Below are positions 15,219 through 22,803 of a DNA stretch of 33,340 bases, one piece after another. Under the pieces are notes generated by a model, which worked only from the letters and a program-made list of their open reading frames with translations, was not told where the DNA came from and did no database searches. This stretch comes from Minthousia sp045628125 (GTDB lineage Bacteria > Bacteroidota > Bacteroidia > Bacteroidales > Bacteroidaceae), in contig JAZQPA010000028.1 of NCBI GenBank assembly GCA_045628125.1, forward strand, positions 1 through 33,340, in the 5' to 3' direction. Both the position numbers and the translations under genes were made by a program. The first letter of the stretch is position 1. Every line of letters starts with the position of its first letter.

Positions 15219-17132
15219 TTAATGCACTTCCTCGAAGTCCGCATCCTGTACGTCAGGACCCTGCTGACCACCCTGAGCACCTGGATTAGGACCAGCCTGT
15301 GGACCTGCCTGAGGGCCTGCCTGCGCACCAGCTGCACCTGCAGCCTGATACATCTTCTGAGCAGCAGCATTCAACTCTGCAGTTGCAGCATCAATACCTG
15401 CCAAATCCTGATTCTTGTGAGCCTCCTTCAGCTTAGCAACAGCAGCCTCAACCTCAGCCTTAACGTCAGCTGGCAACTTGTCACCGTTCTCTTTCAACAT
15501 ATTCTCGGTCTGGAATACCATAGAATCTGCCTGGTTCAGTTTGTCAATCTTCTCACGCTCCTTCTTGTCTGCATCAGCATTTGCTTCTGCCTCAGCCTTC
15601 ATGCGCTCGATTTCTTCTTTGCTCAAACCACTGGAAGCCTCGATGCGAATAGCCTGCTCCTTACCGGTAGCCTTATCCTTTGCAGAAACCTTCAGGATAC
15701 CGTTAGCATCGATATCAAATGTTACCTCAATCTGAGGAACACCGCGGCGTGCAGGAGCAATACCCTCCAGGTTGAACTGACCGATAGACTTATTCTGAGC
15801 AGCCATAGGACGCTCACCCTGCAGAACGTGGATGGTTACTGCAGTCTGGTTGTCGGCAGCGGTAGAGAATACCTCGCTCTTCTTGCAAGGAATAGTGGTA
15901 TTAGCATCGATCAGCTTGGTCATTACACCACCCATGGTCTCGATACCCATAGTCAGAGGGGTTACATCCAGCAATACGATATCGCCTACGCCACCCTCCT
16001 TGTTCAGGATAGCACCCTGGATAGAAGCACCTACGGCAACAACCTCGTCAGGATTTACACCCTTAGAAGGAACCTTTCCGAAGAAGTCCTCAACCAACTT
16101 CTGGATAGCAGGGATACGGCTTGAACCACCAACCAGGATTACCTCATCAATATCAGAGTTATCCAAACCTGCATCACTCATAGCCTTGCGGCATGGCTCC
16201 AGACAAGCCTGAATCAAGCCGTGAGCCAAAGACTCGAACTTAGCACGGGTCAGAGTCTTAACCAAGTGCTTAGGACCGGTAGCAGTAGCAGTGATATATG
16301 GCAAGTTGATCTCGGTAGATGAAGAGCTTGACAACTCAATCTTAGCCTTCTCTGCTGCCTCCTTCAAACGCTGCAATGCCATAGGATCCTGACTCAAATC
16401 CATACCTTCCTCTGCCTTGAACTCATTAACCATCCAATCGATGATAACCTGGTCAAAGTCATCACCACCCAGGTGAGTATCACCATTGGTTGACAACACC
16501 TCGAATACGCCACCACCGAACTCCAGGATTGAGATATCAAAAGTACCACCACCCAAGTCGAATACAGCAATCTTCATATCCTTGTTGGCCTTATCAACAC
16601 CGTATGCCAAAGCGGCAGCGGTTGGCTCATTTACAATACGCTTTACATCCAGACCGGCAATCTGACCAGCCTCCTTGGTTGCCTGACGCTGAGAGTCAGA
16701 GAAATAAGCAGGAACGGTGATTACAGCCTCAGTTACCTCCTGGCCCAGATAATCCTCTGCAGTCTTCTTCATTTTCTGCAGAATCATTGCAGAGATTTCC
16801 TGTGGAGTGTACTGACGGCCATCAACCTCAACACGAGGAGTGTTGTTACCGCCACGAACTACTGGATAAGGAACGCGGGAAATCTCCTTTGCTACCTGAT
16901 CGTAAGTCTCACCCATGAAACGCTTGATAGAGAATACGGTGCGTTTTGGGTTTGTTACAGCCTGACGCTTTGCAGGATCACCAACCTTACGCTCGCCACC
17001 ATCAACAAATGCAACGATAGAAGGAGTAGTGCGCTTACCCTCGCTGTTAGCGATAACCACTGGCTCATTGCCTTCAAATACAGATACACAACTATTAGTT
17101 GTACCTAAGTCGATTCCAATAATCTTTCCCAT
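15219..17132 (-). CDS. dnaK: Molecular chaperone DnaK (Hsp70)
   Basis: A 637-residue Hsp70 that binds exposed hydrophobic peptides in an ATP-driven cycle with DnaJ and GrpE. The ATPase domain begins MGKIIGIDLGTTNSCVSVFE and contains IAVFDLGGGTFDISILE and VILVGGSSRIPAIQ. The substrate-binding domain (about 385-500) has DVTPLTMGIETMGGVMTKLI and RGVPQIEVTFDIDANGILKV, followed by the helical lid. The tail is rich in Gly/Gln/Pro/Ala with tandem AGPQ units (near 608-620) and ends EEVH. No dnaJ or grpE is adjacent, so it is a single-gene unit, with its own terminator and a palindromic promoter region. Confidence 0.98.
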   Translation of the reverse strand: MGKIIGIDLGTTNSCVSVFEGNEPVVIANSEGKRTTPSIVAFVDGGERKVGDPAKRQAVTNPKRTVFSIKRFMGETYDQVAKEISRVPYPVVRGGNNTPRVEVDGRQYTPQEISAMILQKMKKTAEDYLGQEVTEAVITVPAYFSDSQRQATKEAGQIAGLDVKRIVNEPTAAALAYGVDKANKDMKIAVFDLGGGTFDISILEFGGGVFEVLSTNGDTHLGGDDFDQVIIDWMVNEFKAEEGMDLSQDPMALQRLKEAAEKAKIELSSSSSTEINLPYITATATGPKHLVKTLTRAKFESLAHGLIQACLEPCRKAMSDAGLDNSDIDEVILVGGSSRIPAIQKLVEDFFGKVPSKGVNPDEVVAVGASIQGAILNKEGGVGDIVLLDVTPLTMGIETMGGVMTKLIDANTTIPCKKSEVFSTAADNQTAVTIHVLQGERPMAAQNKSIGQFNLEGIAPARRGVPQIEVTFDIDANGILKVSAKDKATGKEQAIRIEASSGLSKEEIERMKAEAEANADADKKEREKIDKLNQADSMVFQTENMLKENGDKLPADVKAEVEAAVAKLKEAHKNQDLAGIDAATAELNAAAQKMYQAAGAAGAQAGPQAGPQAGPNPGAQGGQQGPDVQDADFEEVH

Positions 17133-17193
17133 AATTGTATTTTTTTTAATTTTACTTTTCTTATTAATTGCTCGAGAACATCATTCTCATCCC

Positions 17194-17216
17194 TAAAATT
17201 ACAATTGGCATGCCAA
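17194..17216 (-). promoter_or_regulatory. dnaK promoter region with a 12-base palindrome
   Basis: On the minus strand TAATTTTA (17194-17201) is close to the -7 consensus. Directly upstream lies the perfect palindrome TTGGCATGCCAA (17205-17216). Read with the following bases, TTGGCAT-N5-TTGT also resembles a sigma-54 -24/-12 site. Which reading is functional cannot be decided from sequence. A shorter inverted repeat, GAGAA-N5-TTCTC (17174-17188), lies in the leader. Confidence 0.45.
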
Positions 17217-17320
17217 CATTGTGTGAACTCAGATTTATGACACAGAACTGACGAAACTGTCAGTAAATGGCGTATTATGGAGCATGAAATCCCCTTTTTT
17301 GTCATTTCTGTAATATTTAT

Positions 17321-17351
17321 TTTGCTTCTACAACAAAAAAAACTACATTTG
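17321..17351 (+). promoter_or_regulatory. Promoter of the riboflavin synthase gene
   Basis: TTTG (17321-17324), 19 bases, TACATTTG (17344-17351): an ideal Bacteroidetes housekeeping promoter. It starts transcription about 20 bases before the ATG at 17379. Confidence 0.8.
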
Positions 17352-17378
17352 CACCCATTCATTACATACTATAATTAT

Positions 17379-17987
17379 ATGTTCTCAGGAATTGTAGAAG
17401 GAATGGCCACCGTTGTGGCAATCGTAAAAGACCAGGAAAATTTGCATTTCACTTTGGAATGTGATTTTGTTGACGAATTAGGCATCGACCAGAGTGTTGC
17501 CCACAATGGTGTGTGTCTGACCGTTGTAAAGATAGAAAACGGAACCTACACCGTTACAGCTATGAAGGAAACTTTGGAGCGTAGCAACCTAGGTCAGCTT
17601 CAAGTTGGTGATGAGGTAAATGTGGAACGAAGCATGATGATGAACGGACGCTTAGACGGACATATTGTTCAAGGTCATGTAGATGATACCGCCATCTGTA
17701 CAGAAGTGGAAGACGCAGAGGGTAGTTGGACCTACACATTCCAACACCTTTATAATAAGGAAATGGCAAGCCGTGGCTATATTACCGTAGACAAGGGATC
17801 TGTTACCGTCAACGGTGTCAGTCTGACAGTATGCAATCCGACCAATGAGACATTCCAGGTGAACATCATCCCCTACACTTTTGAACATACCAACTTCCAC
17901 AACATTAAGGTTGGCACCAAGGTAAATCTGGAATATGATATTATTGGCAAGTACATCAGCCGTTACATGGCTGCGTTGAAAGATTGA
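17379..17987 (+). CDS. ribE: Riboflavin synthase, alpha subunit
   Basis: A 202-residue riboflavin synthase, which dismutates two molecules of 6,7-dimethyl-8-ribityllumazine to riboflavin and its pyrimidine precursor. It shows the family's two-fold repeat of lumazine-binding barrels. Repeat one begins MFSGIVEGMATVV with SVAHNGVCLTV; repeat two has GHIVQGHVD and SVTVNGVSLTV. The C-terminal amphipathic helix (IIGKYISRYMAAL) makes the trimer contact. ATG 17379 is required by the conserved MFSGIVE start and by the promoter at 17321-17351, although the frame is open further upstream. No other riboflavin gene is adjacent. No FMN riboswitch is evident in the short leader. Confidence 0.96.
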   Translation: MFSGIVEGMATVVAIVKDQENLHFTLECDFVDELGIDQSVAHNGVCLTVVKIENGTYTVTAMKETLERSNLGQLQVGDEVNVERSMMMNGRLDGHIVQGHVDDTAICTEVEDAEGSWTYTFQHLYNKEMASRGYITVDKGSVTVNGVSLTVCNPTNETFQVNIIPYTFEHTNFHNIKVGTKVNLEYDIIGKYISRYMAALKD

Positions 17988-18009
17988 AAAAAGAGCAATT
18001 ACGAGATTT

Positions 18010-18037
18010 CCTGATTCGCTCGTCGAATGGAATCAGG
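18010..18037 (+). terminator. Hairpin after ribE
   Basis: CCTGATTC and GAATCAGG (18010-18017, 18030-18037) pair perfectly over 8 bp, 22 bases after the ribE stop. No T-run follows, so it may protect the 3' end or assist the terminator at 18049-18094. Confidence 0.5.
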
Positions 18038-18042
18038 CAATA

Positions 18043-18105
18043 GTCGAAGAGTTTGGGCATTATAGAGAATCTATTTTGCCCAAATTCTTTTTTTATCTAC
18101 TTTTG
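18043..18105 (+). promoter_or_regulatory. Terminator-promoter module A (before the efflux operon)
   Basis: Starting at GTCGAAG (18043), the arms GAGTTTGGGCA (18049-18059) and TGCCCAAATTC (18077-18087) make an 11-bp stem, with an inner ATAGA/TCTAT stem. A run of seven T follows, giving a good terminator for ribE. The 3' arm also carries the -33 TTTG (18075-18078). After 19 bases comes TACTTTTG (18098-18105), a perfect -7, so the promoter of the tolC-macAB operon is built into the terminator. The whole module recurs at 22711-22773. Confidence 0.8.
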
Positions 18106-18136
18106 CAATCGTAAAAACAAACAAATACGAAATGAT

Positions 18137-19471
18137 ATGAGAAAGAAAGAATGGTTGCCCCTTGCCGCAGCTTGCATGCTAAGTATTCCAGCCAGTGCCC
18201 AAACCTGGAACCTGAAGCAGTGCATTGACTATGCCATGGAGCACAACATACAGTTACAGCAGAACCGCATATCTGAAAAGCAAGCCGAAACAGACCTGCT
18301 CAGTTCTAAGGCACAAATGTTTCCAAGTCTGTCATTTAGCACCAGCCAGAATGTCAGCAACAGTCCCTGGAGAGAGACATTCAACTATATGGGCGAAACC
18401 GGTTCCATGACAACTAGTAATACGACCTATTCAGGCAACTACGGACTAAGTGCCAACTGGACCGTATGGAATGGAGGCAGACGCAAGATGAACATTGAAT
18501 CTTCAAAAATCAGTCTGGAAAAATCGGAACTGACCAGCGAAGCTAATGCAAACAGCATCCAGGAACAAATTTTACAGTTTTACGTTCAGATTCTGTATGC
18601 TAAAGAATCGGTCAAAGTAAATGAAAGCACCTTGGAGGTAGCTAAAGCCCAGCGTAACCGAGCCAAGGAACGCGTAGAAATTGGTGATTTAAGTAAGGCA
18701 GACCTGGCCCAGTTGGAGGCACAAGTTGCCAGTGGTGAATATAATGTTGTAAATGCCAAAAGCCAGGTAGAAAAATACAAAATGCAGTTGAAGCAGTTGC
18801 TGGAGCTGACCGGCAGTTCTGATTTTGACATTGCCACTATTGAGGTAACCGACCAACAGGCCATGAACTTGCTACCATCTGTAACCAACGTTTACGAACA
18901 GGCACTGTTAACCCGACCTGAGATCCGCAACAGTCAGTTGAGCATTGAAGCAGCAGATCTGAATGTGGGCATAGCCAAAGCAGGGAAACTGCCTACCGTC
19001 AGCATGAATGCCAACATCGGCAGTAACACTAACAGTTCAAACAGTAAGGCATGGGGCAACCAGTTCAAGCAGAACTGGGGAAACAACGTCGGTCTATCAG
19101 TCAGTGTGCCCATCTTGAGTCAAAGGCAAAACCGCAGTGCAGTAGAAAAAGCTAAATATCAGCTGCAAGCTTCACAATTGGACTTGCAGAACCAACAGAA
19201 ACAATTGTATAATACCATTGAAGGATATTGGATTGATGGCACTACCGCTCAGGAACAGTTTAAATCATCCATCGCCAACGTAAACAGCATGCAAATCAGT
19301 TTCAACCTGCTGAGCGAACAGTTTGATCTGGGGCTAAAGAACATTGTGGAACTTATGGACTCCAAGAACAACCTGCTGCAGGCGGAGCAGAGCAAGCTGC
19401 AGAGCAAATATACTGTTATCATGAACGAGCAGCTGCTGAAATTGTACAGCGGTGAAAGTACAAACCTGTAA
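18137..19471 (+). CDS. TolC-family outer-membrane efflux protein
   Basis: A 444-residue outer-membrane channel of the TolC/OEP family. It has a signal peptide (MRKKEWLPLAAACMLSIPAS, AQ) and two OEP repeats, about 28-220 and 245-440. Each has long coiled-coil helices rich in Gln/Glu/Lys (for example SEKQAETDLLSSKAQMFPSL in the first and AGKLPTVSMNANIG in the second), the usual tunnel fold. ATG 18137 is chosen because the promoter at 18075-18105 lies between it and the upstream in-frame ATG, and because the signal peptide begins there. It opens an exporter operon: adaptor 12 bases downstream, ATPase and permease after that. The exported substrate is unknown. Confidence 0.93.
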   Translation: MRKKEWLPLAAACMLSIPASAQTWNLKQCIDYAMEHNIQLQQNRISEKQAETDLLSSKAQMFPSLSFSTSQNVSNSPWRETFNYMGETGSMTTSNTTYSGNYGLSANWTVWNGGRRKMNIESSKISLEKSELTSEANANSIQEQILQFYVQILYAKESVKVNESTLEVAKAQRNRAKERVEIGDLSKADLAQLEAQVASGEYNVVNAKSQVEKYKMQLKQLLELTGSSDFDIATIEVTDQQAMNLLPSVTNVYEQALLTRPEIRNSQLSIEAADLNVGIAKAGKLPTVSMNANIGSNTNSSNSKAWGNQFKQNWGNNVGLSVSVPILSQRQNRSAVEKAKYQLQASQLDLQNQQKQLYNTIEGYWIDGTTAQEQFKSSIANVNSMQISFNLLSEQFDLGLKNIVELMDSKNNLLQAEQSKLQSKYTVIMNEQLLKLYSGESTNL

Positions 19472-19483
19472 ATTAACGACATT

Positions 19484-20629
19484 ATGGATACAAAGAAAAA
19501 AATCATTGGTGGAGTAGCCACATTGCTATTCATAGGCGCATTGGCTACATGTATGGGTGGAGGACCTAAACCTGTTACTGTAAATTTGGGTACCACAAAA
19601 GTCATGAGCGGTTCTATCAGCAGTACAGTAACCGCAACAGGAACCATCGAGCCTGTGACCAAGGTGGAAGTGGGTACACAGGTGTCCGGTATCATCGACA
19701 AGATTTATGTGGATTACAATAGCGAAGTGAAGAAAGGGCAGGTTATTGCCGAAATGGATCGTCGCAATCTGACCAGTCAGCTGACAACGGCCCAGAGCGA
19801 CCTTATCAGTGCTAAGAGTAATCTTGAGTATCAAGAGAGCAATTTCAACCGCTATAAAAAATTGTACGAAAAGGGACTGATCAGTACCAATGAATACGAG
19901 AGTGCCAATCTGTCCTACATACAGGCCAAGGAGAGTTACCGTGGCCGACAGGAATCAGTTCGTACAGCTCAACAGAATCTGGCCTATGCCACCATCACAT
20001 CTCCAATTGATGGTGTTATCCTGAGCAAAGCTGTGGAAGAAGGTCAGACTGTTGCTGCAGGATTCAGCACCCCGACCCTATTTACCATTGCCCAGGACTT
20101 GACAGACATGCGCGTTATTGCCGACATTGACGAGGCCGATATAGGTATGGTTAAGGAAGGACAGCGTGTAAACTTTACCGTAGATGCATTCCCTGACGAT
20201 ACATTTGAAGGAAAAGTGACCCAGGTTCGTCAAGAGGCAACAACGACCAGCAACGTAGTTACCTATGAAGTTGTCATCTCTGCTCCTAACCAAGATTTGA
20301 AACTGATGCCCGGCTTGACTGCCAATGTCACCATCTACACCCAAGAGAAGGAGAATGTGACATACGTGCCAACCAAAGCCGTGCGTTTGAATCCAACTGA
20401 GGATATTCTGGAAAAGGGCGGTCAAATTATCGATTGCGAAGGTAAGGACAAAGTATGGGTAAAAGATGGCAAGAACCTAAAAGCCATCCCTGTAAAGGTT
20501 GGACTGAACACTGGTAGCCAGATTGAGATTCTGAGTGGAGTAAGTACAGGTACCGAAATTGTTTCCGAAATAATAACAATCGCTCCTGATCAGAAGGGTG
20601 GCCTGATGATGGGTCCTCCGGGAAGATGA
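19484..20629 (+). CDS. MacA-like periplasmic adaptor (HlyD/RND-MFP family)
   Basis: A 381-residue membrane-fusion protein that joins the inner-membrane ABC transporter to the TolC-like channel. The N-terminal anchor is KKIIGGVATLLFIGALATC. The lipoyl (biotin-like) halves are KVEVGTQVSGIIDKIYVDYN and ATITSPIDGVILSKAVEEGQ. Between them a coiled-coil hairpin runs roughly 90-160. A beta-barrel domain follows (DMRVIADIDEADIGMVKEGQ) and the C-terminal membrane-proximal domain ends near 375. The anchor has one Cys (ATCMGG), but the lipobox is not convincing. Order with the next two genes is the classic macA-macB arrangement. Confidence 0.93.
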   Translation: MDTKKKIIGGVATLLFIGALATCMGGGPKPVTVNLGTTKVMSGSISSTVTATGTIEPVTKVEVGTQVSGIIDKIYVDYNSEVKKGQVIAEMDRRNLTSQLTTAQSDLISAKSNLEYQESNFNRYKKLYEKGLISTNEYESANLSYIQAKESYRGRQESVRTAQQNLAYATITSPIDGVILSKAVEEGQTVAAGFSTPTLFTIAQDLTDMRVIADIDEADIGMVKEGQRVNFTVDAFPDDTFEGKVTQVRQEATTTSNVVTYEVVISAPNQDLKLMPGLTANVTIYTQEKENVTYVPTKAVRLNPTEDILEKGGQIIDCEGKDKVWVKDGKNLKAIPVKVGLNTGSQIEILSGVSTGTEIVSEIITIAPDQKGGLMMGPPGR

Positions 20630-20647
20630 CGTTAAAAATATTGGGAC

Positions 20648-21406
20648 ATGGAAGAAGACAAGAGAAAAGTAGTCATAGAGCTTGACAATGTGAAGCGCGA
20701 CTTCATCGTAGGTTCAGAAGTGGTTCATGCGCTTCGCGGTGTGAGTTTCAAGATCCATGAGGGCGAATTTGTCACCATCATGGGTACCTCCGGTTCTGGA
20801 AAGTCCACCTTACTGAACCAACTGGGTTGCTTGGACACCCCTACGAGCGGTGAGTACTATCTGGATGGTGTTCCGGTTCGTACCATGAAGAACTCGCAGC
20901 GAGCACGGTTACGCAACCGCAAGATTGGATTCGTATTCCAGAACTACAATCTGTTAGCCAAGACCACCGCAGTGGAAAATGTGGAGCTACCACTGATGTA
21001 CAACTCTGAATATAATGCCAAAATGCGCCGGGAAGCTGCAATCAAGGCGCTTACCGCCGTAGGATTAGCCGACCGATTAGAGCACAAAAGCAACCAGATG
21101 AGTGGTGGACAGATGCAACGTGTGGCCATAGCCCGGGCACTGGTGAACAATCCTGCTGTGATTCTGGCTGACGAGGCAACCGGCAATCTGGATACACGTA
21201 CCAGTTATGAAGTGCTGGTGCTTTTCCAAAAGTTACATGCTGAAGGCCGTACAATCATATTTGTGACCCATAATCCAGAGATTGCCCAATACAGCAGTCG
21301 GAACATCATGCTGAGAGACGGGAAAATACGTGAAGATAAGCACAATGACAATATAATGTCTGCTGCTGAAGCTTTGGCAAATCTGCCTGCTCCACAAGAC
21401 GATTAA
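20648..21406 (+). CDS. MacB-type ABC transporter ATP-binding protein
   Basis: A 252-residue nucleotide-binding subunit of the MacB/LolD group. Walker A is GTSGSGKST (46-54), the Q-loop is FVFQNYNLLA, the ABC signature is MSGGQ (151-155), Walker B is VILADEATG (171-179) and the switch histidine is H208 (VTHNP). In E. coli MacB the ATPase and permease are one chain; here they are two genes, as in many Bacteroidetes. It lies 18 bases after the adaptor and 19 bases before the permease. Such proteins act as mechanotransmission pumps that push substrates from the periplasm through the TolC channel. Confidence 0.95.
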   Translation: MEEDKRKVVIELDNVKRDFIVGSEVVHALRGVSFKIHEGEFVTIMGTSGSGKSTLLNQLGCLDTPTSGEYYLDGVPVRTMKNSQRARLRNRKIGFVFQNYNLLAKTTAVENVELPLMYNSEYNAKMRREAAIKALTAVGLADRLEHKSNQMSGGQMQRVAIARALVNNPAVILADEATGNLDTRTSYEVLVLFQKLHAEGRTIIFVTHNPEIAQYSSRNIMLRDGKIREDKHNDNIMSAAEALANLPAPQDD

Positions 21407-21425
21407 TAAATAAAATGCACACTTT

Positions 21426-22643
21426 ATGAATTTTACAAATCTTATTAAAGTTGCTTTTAAAGCCATTGCCCAGAATGCATTCCGTTCATTTCTGAGCACG
21501 CTGGGTATTATCATCGGCGTAGCAGCTGTAATTGTCATGATGGCTGTGGGTCAAGGTTCCAAGGAGAGCATTCGTGAAACCATCTCCTCTATGGGTTCAA
21601 ACATGATCATGGTCATGCCCGGAGGCCAGCGTGAAGGCGGTGTCAGAATGGACCCCAGCGAAATGCAGACATTAAAGATTGAAGACTACGAGGCCATCAT
21701 GCGCAACAAGAGAATGGTTACATACGTCAGTCCTGAAGTTACAGCCAGCGGACAATGCGTATATGGCAATAACAACACCTCTACCACCGTTTATGGCGAG
21801 AGCGCCCAGTATCTGGACATTAACCAACGTGTTGTTGAACAAGGTGTGATGTTTTCCGAGGATGATATCCGCCGCAGCACCAAAGTATGTGTAGTGGGTA
21901 AGACCATTGTGGACGAACTTTTCGGCGAGGGTGTAGATGCCATCGGTAAGACCATCCGTTTCAAGAATATTCCATTTCAGATTATCGGTGTGCTGAAATC
22001 CAAGGGTTATAACACTTTTGGCATGGACCAGGATAACCTGATGATTGCCCCATTCACCACCGTGATGAAGCGTATCCAGGCACAGACCCATTTCAACAGC
22101 ATCACATGCTCTGCCACCAGTGAGGAGATGACTGATTTTGCCATTGAGGAACTGACTGGAATCTTGCGTGAAAGCCACAAGATCAAGGAAGGCGACAAGG
22201 ATAATTTCACCATCCGCAGTCAGCAGGAAATCATGGAAACCATGGATACAACCATGAATATGGTTACACTTATACTGGTGGTTGCTGCCGGATTTTCTCT
22301 GCTTGTTGCCGGTATCGGCATTATGAACATCATGTTGGTGTCCGTAACAGAACGAACCAAGGAAATCGGTCTTCGTATGTCAGTGGGTGCCCGAGGCATT
22401 GACATCAGCAACCAGTTTCTGATCGAGTCTATCATGATCAGTGTCACGGGTGGTGCTTTGGGAATCTTTTTGGGATGGCTCATTACCCTACCGATGATCT
22501 CTTTCGGATTACCCGCCAGTATTCCGATGTGGAGTATCCTGCTCAGTTTTGCCGTATGTACGGTGATCGGTGTTGGTTTCGGCTACTTCCCAGCCCGCAA
22601 GGCTGCCCGTCTGGACCCTATCGAAGCTATTCGCTATGAATAA
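21426..22643 (+). CDS. MacB-type ABC transporter permease
   Basis: A 405-residue permease of the MacB family. TM1 is at about 22-42 (SFLSTLGIIIGVAAVIVMMA, the diagnostic start). A large periplasmic MacB_PCD domain follows (about 45-270), containing YVSPEVTASGQ, ESAQYLDINQRVVEQGVMF and KNIPFQIIGVLKSKG. Three C-terminal helices form the FtsX domain (about 280-305, 335-355, 362-382) with GIGIMNIMLVSVTERTKEIG, the hallmark motif. The C-terminal ARLDPIEAIRYE is also standard. It completes a tripartite exporter for antibiotics, peptides, lipoproteins or haem-like compounds; the substrate cannot be told. Confidence 0.95.
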   Translation: MNFTNLIKVAFKAIAQNAFRSFLSTLGIIIGVAAVIVMMAVGQGSKESIRETISSMGSNMIMVMPGGQREGGVRMDPSEMQTLKIEDYEAIMRNKRMVTYVSPEVTASGQCVYGNNNTSTTVYGESAQYLDINQRVVEQGVMFSEDDIRRSTKVCVVGKTIVDELFGEGVDAIGKTIRFKNIPFQIIGVLKSKGYNTFGMDQDNLMIAPFTTVMKRIQAQTHFNSITCSATSEEMTDFAIEELTGILRESHKIKEGDKDNFTIRSQQEIMETMDTTMNMVTLILVVAAGFSLLVAGIGIMNIMLVSVTERTKEIGLRMSVGARGIDISNQFLIESIMISVTGGALGIFLGWLITLPMISFGLPASIPMWSILLSFAVCTVIGVGFGYFPARKAARLDPIEAIRYE

Positions 22644-22710
22644 TGGGTCAACCAGATAGCAAACAGACAGTGTTGGCCAGAAAACCTTCATCGGAATAAT
22701 TGGCCTTTTG

Positions 22711-22773
22711 GTCGAAGTAAATGGGCTAAACGAAGATAACGTTTTGCCCATTTACTGTTTTTATCTATATTTG
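22711..22773 (+). promoter_or_regulatory. Terminator-promoter module B (before the kinase operon)
   Basis: This begins GTCGAAG (22711), as module A does. The arms AGTAAATGGGC (22716-22726) and GCCCATTTACT (22746-22756) pair perfectly over 11 bp, with an inner AAACG/CGTTT stem (22728-22732, 22740-22744). A T-rich run follows. The -33 TTTG (22743-22746) lies in the 3' arm and, 19 bases on, TATATTTG (22766-22773) is the -7 element. It would end the efflux transcript and start the histidine kinase one. Its position right after macB and its likeness to module A make co-regulation plausible. Confidence 0.8.
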
Positions 22774-22803
22774 CACATCTATGCTTTTCCTCAACGCCAG
22801 GCC

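Noticed and set aside
15301..15350. Short repeats near the 3' end of dnaK, as a possible tandem-repeat locus
   Set aside because: They encode the AGPQ-type Gly/Gln/Pro tail of DnaK, which is usual for the family; only a few imperfect copies.
15222..16124. 300-codon frame opposite dnaK
   Set aside because: Leucine/serine-rich shadow of the highly biased dnaK sequence on the other strand; no family similarity or start signals.
17277..17378. 34-residue N-terminal extension of riboflavin synthase
   Set aside because: It spans the promoter at 17321-17351, and all family members begin with MFSGIVE or similar.
22708..22803. Earlier in-frame start for the histidine kinase
   Set aside because: This stretch is the terminator-promoter module; transcription should start after 22773, so it cannot be translated from this promoter.
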